10,210 nucleotides of DNA, taken from Lysobacterales bacterium (GTDB lineage: Bacteria > Pseudomonadota > Gammaproteobacteria > Xanthomonadales > Marinicellaceae). Position numbers and translations under genes: made by a program. Where the stretch lies: positions 1-10,210 of the forward strand of contig JALWML010000567.1 of NCBI GenBank assembly GCA_027083915.1, read 5' to 3'. The notes beneath the pieces are model-generated. The model had not been told where the DNA came from. It worked only from the letters and a program-made list of their open reading frames with translations, and did no database searches. Below are positions 6,818-10,210 of the stretch, one piece after another. Positions within the stretch are counted from its first letter, which is position 1, and each line of letters opens with the position of its first letter.

Positions 6818-8083
6818 ATGTCTAATTCCAGAAAATACATTTATGTTTATGCGGATTGGTACGAACTTGGTGGTGCAACTTTTATGGGAACTTTATCCGT
6901 TGACAGAGTCCGAGGTAATGAAGTTTTTGCTTTCAATTATGACGAACGTTGGCTCACAAGTGGTAATGCTCAACAACTAGACCCTGAATTACAACTCTAT
7001 TCTGGTGAACAGTTTCTTGGCGAAGGTAAAAGCAATTTTGGTGTTTTTACGGATTCATGTCCTGATAGGTGGGGTCGATTATTAATGAAACGACGTGAAG
7101 CCATAATAGCAAGACAAAACAATCAAGTGGTAAAAAAATTATGCGAAAGTGATTATTTATTAGGTCTATTTGATGGTAATCGCATGGGAGCATTACGGTT
7201 TAAAAGTGATCCAAAAGGTGAGTTTTTAAATGATAATAATCAGTTGGCAACACCACCATGGTCAAACCTTAGAGAATTAGAGCAAGCTAGTTTGCACTTG
7301 GAAGAAGATGGAGTTGAAAACACGAGCGATTATCTAAAATGGTTAAATATGCTTATTTCACCCGGCTCATCATTGGGTGGAGCTCGCCCCAAAGCCAGTG
7401 TATTAGATGAGCAAAAAAACCTGTGGATTGCAAAATTCCCAAGTCGATACGATGATGGAGATACCGGAGCATGGGAGATGGTTGCTCATGCTATAGCTGT
7501 TAATGCTGGCGTTGAGATGTCTGAGTGCATCGTAAAAAAATTCAACAACGCTAGTCACACCTTTTTAACCAAACGGTTTGACCGAACAACCGATAACAAA
7601 AGAATCCACTTCTGTTCAGCAATGACCTGTTTAAATAAAATTGATGGGCAGGATGATAGTAGTTATTTGGAGTTAGCAGAATTTATTTCGATTAATGGTT
7701 GCAGAGTTAAGCACGACTTAGAACAACTGTGGAGAAGAATGGTGTTAAGTATTTGTATTTCAAACACAGATGATCACCTAAGGAACCACGGATTTATTCT
7801 AAAAAATAATGGGTGGCAACTTTCACCAGCCTATGATATTAATCCAATAGCCGATGGAGAAGGATTGAATTTAAACATTAATGAATATGATAATTCCCAA
7901 GATTTAGATTTGGCCTTATCAGTTATTAGTCATTTTCGCCTTAATCACAAAAGAGCAAAGGAAATTATTAAGCAAGTCACTAATGCCACTTCAAATTGGC
8001 GAGTCATTGCCACAAGATATGGACTGTCTTCATTAAGCCAAGATTTAAAGGCGCGTGCTTTTAGGGTTATAACAAATCAATAA
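6818..8083 (+). CDS. hipA: HipA-family serine/threonine kinase toxin
   Basis: HipA toxins are kinases; E. coli HipA phosphorylates glutamyl-tRNA synthetase, stops translation and promotes persistence. The target here is unknown. The 421 residues carry both family parts in one chain: an N-terminal subdomain (about 1-130; FAFNYDERWL at 37-46, FGVFTDSCPDRWGRLLMKRR at 74-93) and the kinase core. Kinase features are a Gly-rich loop SPGSSLGGARPKA (181-193) with Ser184/185 as candidate autophosphorylation sites, ATP-binding Lys206 in WIAKFPS, the catalytic NTDDHLRNH (316-324) with Asp318 and Asn323, and the metal-binding Asp340 in LSPAYDINP. Nothing essential is missing, so it should be active. A purine-rich GTGGA (6806-6810) serves as ribosome binding site inside the end of hipB, consistent with translational coupling. 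It is a single-chain toxin, not the split HipS/HipT form. Confidence 0.93.
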   Translation: MSNSRKYIYVYADWYELGGATFMGTLSVDRVRGNEVFAFNYDERWLTSGNAQQLDPELQLYSGEQFLGEGKSNFGVFTDSCPDRWGRLLMKRREAIIARQNNQVVKKLCESDYLLGLFDGNRMGALRFKSDPKGEFLNDNNQLATPPWSNLRELEQASLHLEEDGVENTSDYLKWLNMLISPGSSLGGARPKASVLDEQKNLWIAKFPSRYDDGDTGAWEMVAHAIAVNAGVEMSECIVKKFNNASHTFLTKRFDRTTDNKRIHFCSAMTCLNKIDGQDDSSYLELAEFISINGCRVKHDLEQLWRRMVLSICISNTDDHLRNHGFILKNNGWQLSPAYDINPIADGEGLNLNINEYDNSQDLDLALSVISHFRLNHKRAKEIIKQVTNATSNWRVIATRYGLSSLSQDLKARAFRVITNQ

Positions 8084-8099
8084 AAAATAATTTTTCGCC

Positions 8100-8133
8100 T
8101 GTAAAAAACCTAATAAGGTCTCACATTTTTACA
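8100..8133 (+). repeat. imperfect hairpin downstream of hipA, possible weak terminator
   Basis: TGTAAAAA (8100-8107) pairs with TTTTTACA (8126-8133), and inside it ACCT (8108-8111) pairs with AGGT (8116-8119) across an AATA loop, leaving a six-base bulge (8120-8125). It is the only dyad structure after the toxin gene. The stem is AT-rich and lacks a U tract after it, so termination activity is doubtful. Confidence 0.35.
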
Positions 8134-8198
8134 AAAGTAGATATAAACGTAGTCATGTGAATTAAAAATATAGCTATGAGTTTGATTATTCCAAAAGA

Positions 8199-8204
8199 TA
8201 TAAT
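8199..8204 (+). promoter_or_regulatory. candidate -10 box for the exported orphan protein
   Basis: A perfect TATAAT lies 30 bases before the ATG at 8235. No convincing -35 box exists at normal spacing; TTGATT (8182-8187) is only 11 bases away. The rest of the 151-base gap (8084-8234) holds the hairpin at 8100-8133 and otherwise nothing I recognise. Confidence 0.4.
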
Positions 8205-8234
8205 AGTTTTTTCGTTAATTAATAGAACACCTCG

Positions 8235-9377
8235 ATGATAAAGATATATTTAGCTACGATTTTCTTGGTTACTGCAACAACATGTTATTCTCAAAATCCA
8301 GATGACTCTGTAATGATTAAAAGTTACTCAAGCTTAGAATTTTTAATTCCTGTAAATAATTATGCCCAATTCATAAATTCAGATATGTTGATGAATTCAA
8401 TTAGATTAGACAAAAATGAAGAAATAATTTTGCAATTTATATCTCTTCCATCTTTTGATAAAACATCAGTTACTTCAATTATCCATAATTTCAAAGACAA
8501 CATTTATAAAATCCAACATAACTATTGGAAAAAGGGAAAGATAAAAATAAGGGAAAATAATGCTGTTACTAAACAAAGAGAAATCAATACAGCAATAGCC
8601 AAGCAAATAAATCAGATCTATGAAAACATGCTTATTAAAGTCCACTACCCTAAAACAAATAAAAACTTTGATGGCATGGATGGAACAATATATCAATTTT
8701 ACGTTAATGGTGAAGTATATGGGCAGATGTATGGTCAAACATGGTCTCCAAAAGATGGTACTAATACAGACTATTTGGTAAAAGCCTCTCAACTTTTATC
8801 TCAATTTGTTAACAATAAAATAGATGAACAAAAATTAAAGTTGAAATTGTTAGATTTTAAAAGTAAAATCTTAAACGATCAAATGAAGCAATCTGATTAC
8901 CTAGACATGTATTCGATGTGTGATTCAGAGCTAATCCCTCCATTTATTGCTTATGGTTCTATTGCAATTCAGGAATTGGCTCAAGATAAAAAATTAGAAG
9001 AGTTTCAAGTGGGTGGGGTATTAACAATTTGGCGATTAAAGGCTTGTGACTTATTGGACAATGAAATTGATTTGCTTGATTCTACATTAGAAGCAATTGG
9101 AAATGAGTGCAAGGAATTCATTCAATTAAGTGGCACAAATGAACAAGATTACATTTTAGAAACAAATAAAATTCTTAAGAATAAAGAAGCATCAGTTGCT
9201 GTGTTGAGTTGGGCAGTTAAACGAAAAAATTCTAACACTTCTTCACATGTTGTAATTGCATCTGATGGCAATGAAGAAATGCGTGTAGAATATAAGGGTT
9301 ATGGATATATAAATGACAATGCGAAGTCATTCTGCAAAAAATCTCAAAAAGGGGTAATTAAATTTACTAGATACTAA
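8235..9377 (+). CDS. unrecognised exported protein
   Basis: I do not recognise this 380-residue protein. It begins with a likely Sec signal peptide: MIK, a hydrophobic stretch (about 4-14) and small/polar residues to a plausible cleavage after Ser19 or nearby (CYS-QN). Cys17 follows ATT, which is not a lipobox, so a lipoprotein is less likely. The mature chain should be periplasmic or secreted. It has four cysteines (229, 271, 292, 367) that could form two disulfides. Residues 146-175 are rich in Gly, Tyr and Asp (FDGMDGTIYQFYVNG, then GQTWSP) and look like a compact beta motif; 180-220 and 255-295 look helical. No catalytic signature or further membrane segment was seen. The gene is visibly more AT-rich than ugd or pgk, with a weak ribosome binding site. 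It lies between hipA and miaA, suggesting acquired cargo. The reading frame is long and undisturbed. Confidence 0.8.
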   Translation: MIKIYLATIFLVTATTCYSQNPDDSVMIKSYSSLEFLIPVNNYAQFINSDMLMNSIRLDKNEEIILQFISLPSFDKTSVTSIIHNFKDNIYKIQHNYWKKGKIKIRENNAVTKQREINTAIAKQINQIYENMLIKVHYPKTNKNFDGMDGTIYQFYVNGEVYGQMYGQTWSPKDGTNTDYLVKASQLLSQFVNNKIDEQKLKLKLLDFKSKILNDQMKQSDYLDMYSMCDSELIPPFIAYGSIAIQELAQDKKLEEFQVGGVLTIWRLKACDLLDNEIDLLDSTLEAIGNECKEFIQLSGTNEQDYILETNKILKNKEASVAVLSWAVKRKNSNTSSHVVIASDGNEEMRVEYKGYGYINDNAKSFCKKSQKGVIKFTRY

Positions 9378-9405
9378 ATTAATAACGATTTAACTATATT
9401 TATTA

Positions 9406-9432
9406 AATCTGTGTAATCTGTGCATTCTGCGG
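9406..9432 (+). repeat. three tandem 9-base imperfect repeats upstream of miaA
   Basis: Consecutive units read AATCTGTGT (9406-9414), AATCTGTGC (9415-9423) and ATTCTGCGG (9424-9432). They abut the candidate -10 box of miaA. They could be a regulator site or a copy of a dispersed intergenic repeat; the window contains only this one instance. Confidence 0.6.
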
Positions 9433-9433
9433 A

Positions 9434-9439
9434 TATAAT
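9434..9439 (+). promoter_or_regulatory. candidate -10 box of miaA
   Basis: A perfect TATAAT lies 25 bases before the TTG at 9465. The positions where a -35 box would fall are taken by the 9-base repeats and match the consensus poorly, so an activator or another promoter may be needed. Confidence 0.4.
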
Positions 9440-9464
9440 AATCTTTTCATTTAAAAACAATCAA

Positions 9465-10210
9465 TTGAACAAAAAAGCAATCTTTCTTATGGGGCCAACA
9501 GCGGCGGGGAAAACCGATGCGGCGATATTTTTGCATGAAAAATACGGTTGCGATATTATTTCGGTGGATTCGGCTTTGGTTTATCGGCAGATGGATATTG
9601 GGACAGCCAAGCCGGATGAACAAACTTTAATTAAAGCACCACATGAATTGGTGGATATTATTGACCCATGGGAATCGTACTCTGCAGCTAATTTCGTCAA
9701 TGATGCTTATAAGTTAATGGAACAGTCGCGAAATGATGGAAAAACGCCTCTTTTGGCAGGTGGTACGATGATGTATTATCGTAGCTTGCAACAAGGGTTG
9801 TCTAAATTACCTGATGCCGATGCAGTAATTCGTGCAGAACTTGAACAAACCGCCAAAGAAATTGGTTGGGATGGATTGCATCAACGCTTAACTCAAATTG
9901 ATCCAGATTCTGCTGCACGCATTAATAAAAACGATCCACAACGCATTGGACGGGCTTTAGAAGTTCATGCCATTACCGGTCAAACCATGACGCAGTTACA
10001 TCAACTCGACCAAGGCAATAAACTGGATTATGATGTATTAAAAATTGTCATTGCTCCTGAGCGAGCTTTGTTGCATAAACGCATTGAACAACGGTTTGAG
10101 ATTATGCTCAAACAAGGTTTTATCGAAGAAGTTGAAGGGTTAAAAGCTAATCCTAAGATAACTTTTGATATGCCATCCATGCGTTGTGTGGGCTATCGTC
10201 AGGTCTGGCA
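9465..10210 (+). CDS. miaA: tRNA dimethylallyltransferase, 3' end cut by the window
   Basis: Transfers a dimethylallyl group from DMAPP to N6 of adenosine 37 in tRNAs that read UNN codons. About 248 codons are present; the E. coli protein has 316, so roughly the last fifth is outside the window. Landmarks numbered from the TTG: P-loop GPTAAGKT (10-17), then DSALVYRQMDIGTAKP with the Asp-Ser substrate motif, HELVDIIDP, LAGGTMMYY, NDPQRIGRALEV and MRCVGYRQVW at the cut edge. No ATG precedes the P-loop except Met9, whose use would remove the first beta strand. TTG at 9465 gives LNKKAIFLMGPT, which matches the usual KAIFLMGPT beginning, so I choose TTG. No clear Shine-Dalgarno is present. The gene commonly sits after mutL in gammaproteobacteria; here the preceding gene is the orphan exported protein. 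Confidence 0.93.
   Translation, partial: MNKKAIFLMGPTAAGKTDAAIFLHEKYGCDIISVDSALVYRQMDIGTAKPDEQTLIKAPHELVDIIDPWESYSAANFVNDAYKLMEQSRNDGKTPLLAGGTMMYYRSLQQGLSKLPDADAVIRAELEQTAKEIGWDGLHQRLTQIDPDSAARINKNDPQRIGRALEVHAITGQTMTQLHQLDQGNKLDYDVLKIVIAPERALLHKRIEQRFEIMLKQGFIEEVEGLKANPKITFDMPSMRCVGYRQVW

Noticed and set aside
8274..8294. Possible lipoprotein signal in the orphan exported protein (Cys17)
   Set aside because: The residues before Cys17 are Ala-Thr-Thr, which do not fit the Leu-[Ala/Ser]-[Gly/Ala]-Cys lipobox, so ordinary signal peptidase I cleavage is preferred.

Overview
The window reads as a chromosomal segment of a low-GC Gram-negative bacterium, most likely a gammaproteobacterium. The support is an AsmA-family envelope protein, an ElaA-type acetyltransferase, and Pgk and MiaA sequences that resemble the proteobacterial versions. 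I cannot fix the genus. No tRNA, rRNA, CRISPR array, transposase or integrase was seen, and no gene-free stretch exceeds about 150 bases.

Layout. On the minus strand (29-2209) lies a membrane-anchored AsmA-family protein. It is divergent from a plus-strand run: elaA-like acetyltransferase (2275-2727), phosphoglycerate kinase pgk (2773-3951), class I fructose-bisphosphate aldolase (4051-5070) and UDP-glucose 6-dehydrogenase (5102-6436). The pgk and aldolase genes are the central glycolytic/gluconeogenic pair. The dehydrogenase diverts UDP-glucose to UDP-glucuronate for surface polysaccharide. A strong hairpin with a short U run lies in the aldolase leader, only 19 bases before its start codon. 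A perfect 12-base tandem duplication covers the aldolase stop codon.

From 6437 the content looks accessory. A HipBA-type toxin-antitoxin operon (antitoxin 6497-6814, kinase toxin 6818-8083) has a clear sigma70-like promoter embedded in two nested, nearly concentric inverted repeats. The predicted transcript starts almost at the hipB AUG. It is followed by an AT-rich gene (8235-9377) for an unrecognised 380-residue exported protein. The window ends inside miaA (from 9465), the tRNA A37 prenyltransferase, which appears to use a TTG start and is cut by the window edge.

The most interesting material is the hipBA control region and the orphan secreted protein beside it. The housekeeping genes look intact and ordinary. 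Nothing here proves a new biological system. The exported protein is the only gene whose function I cannot assign.
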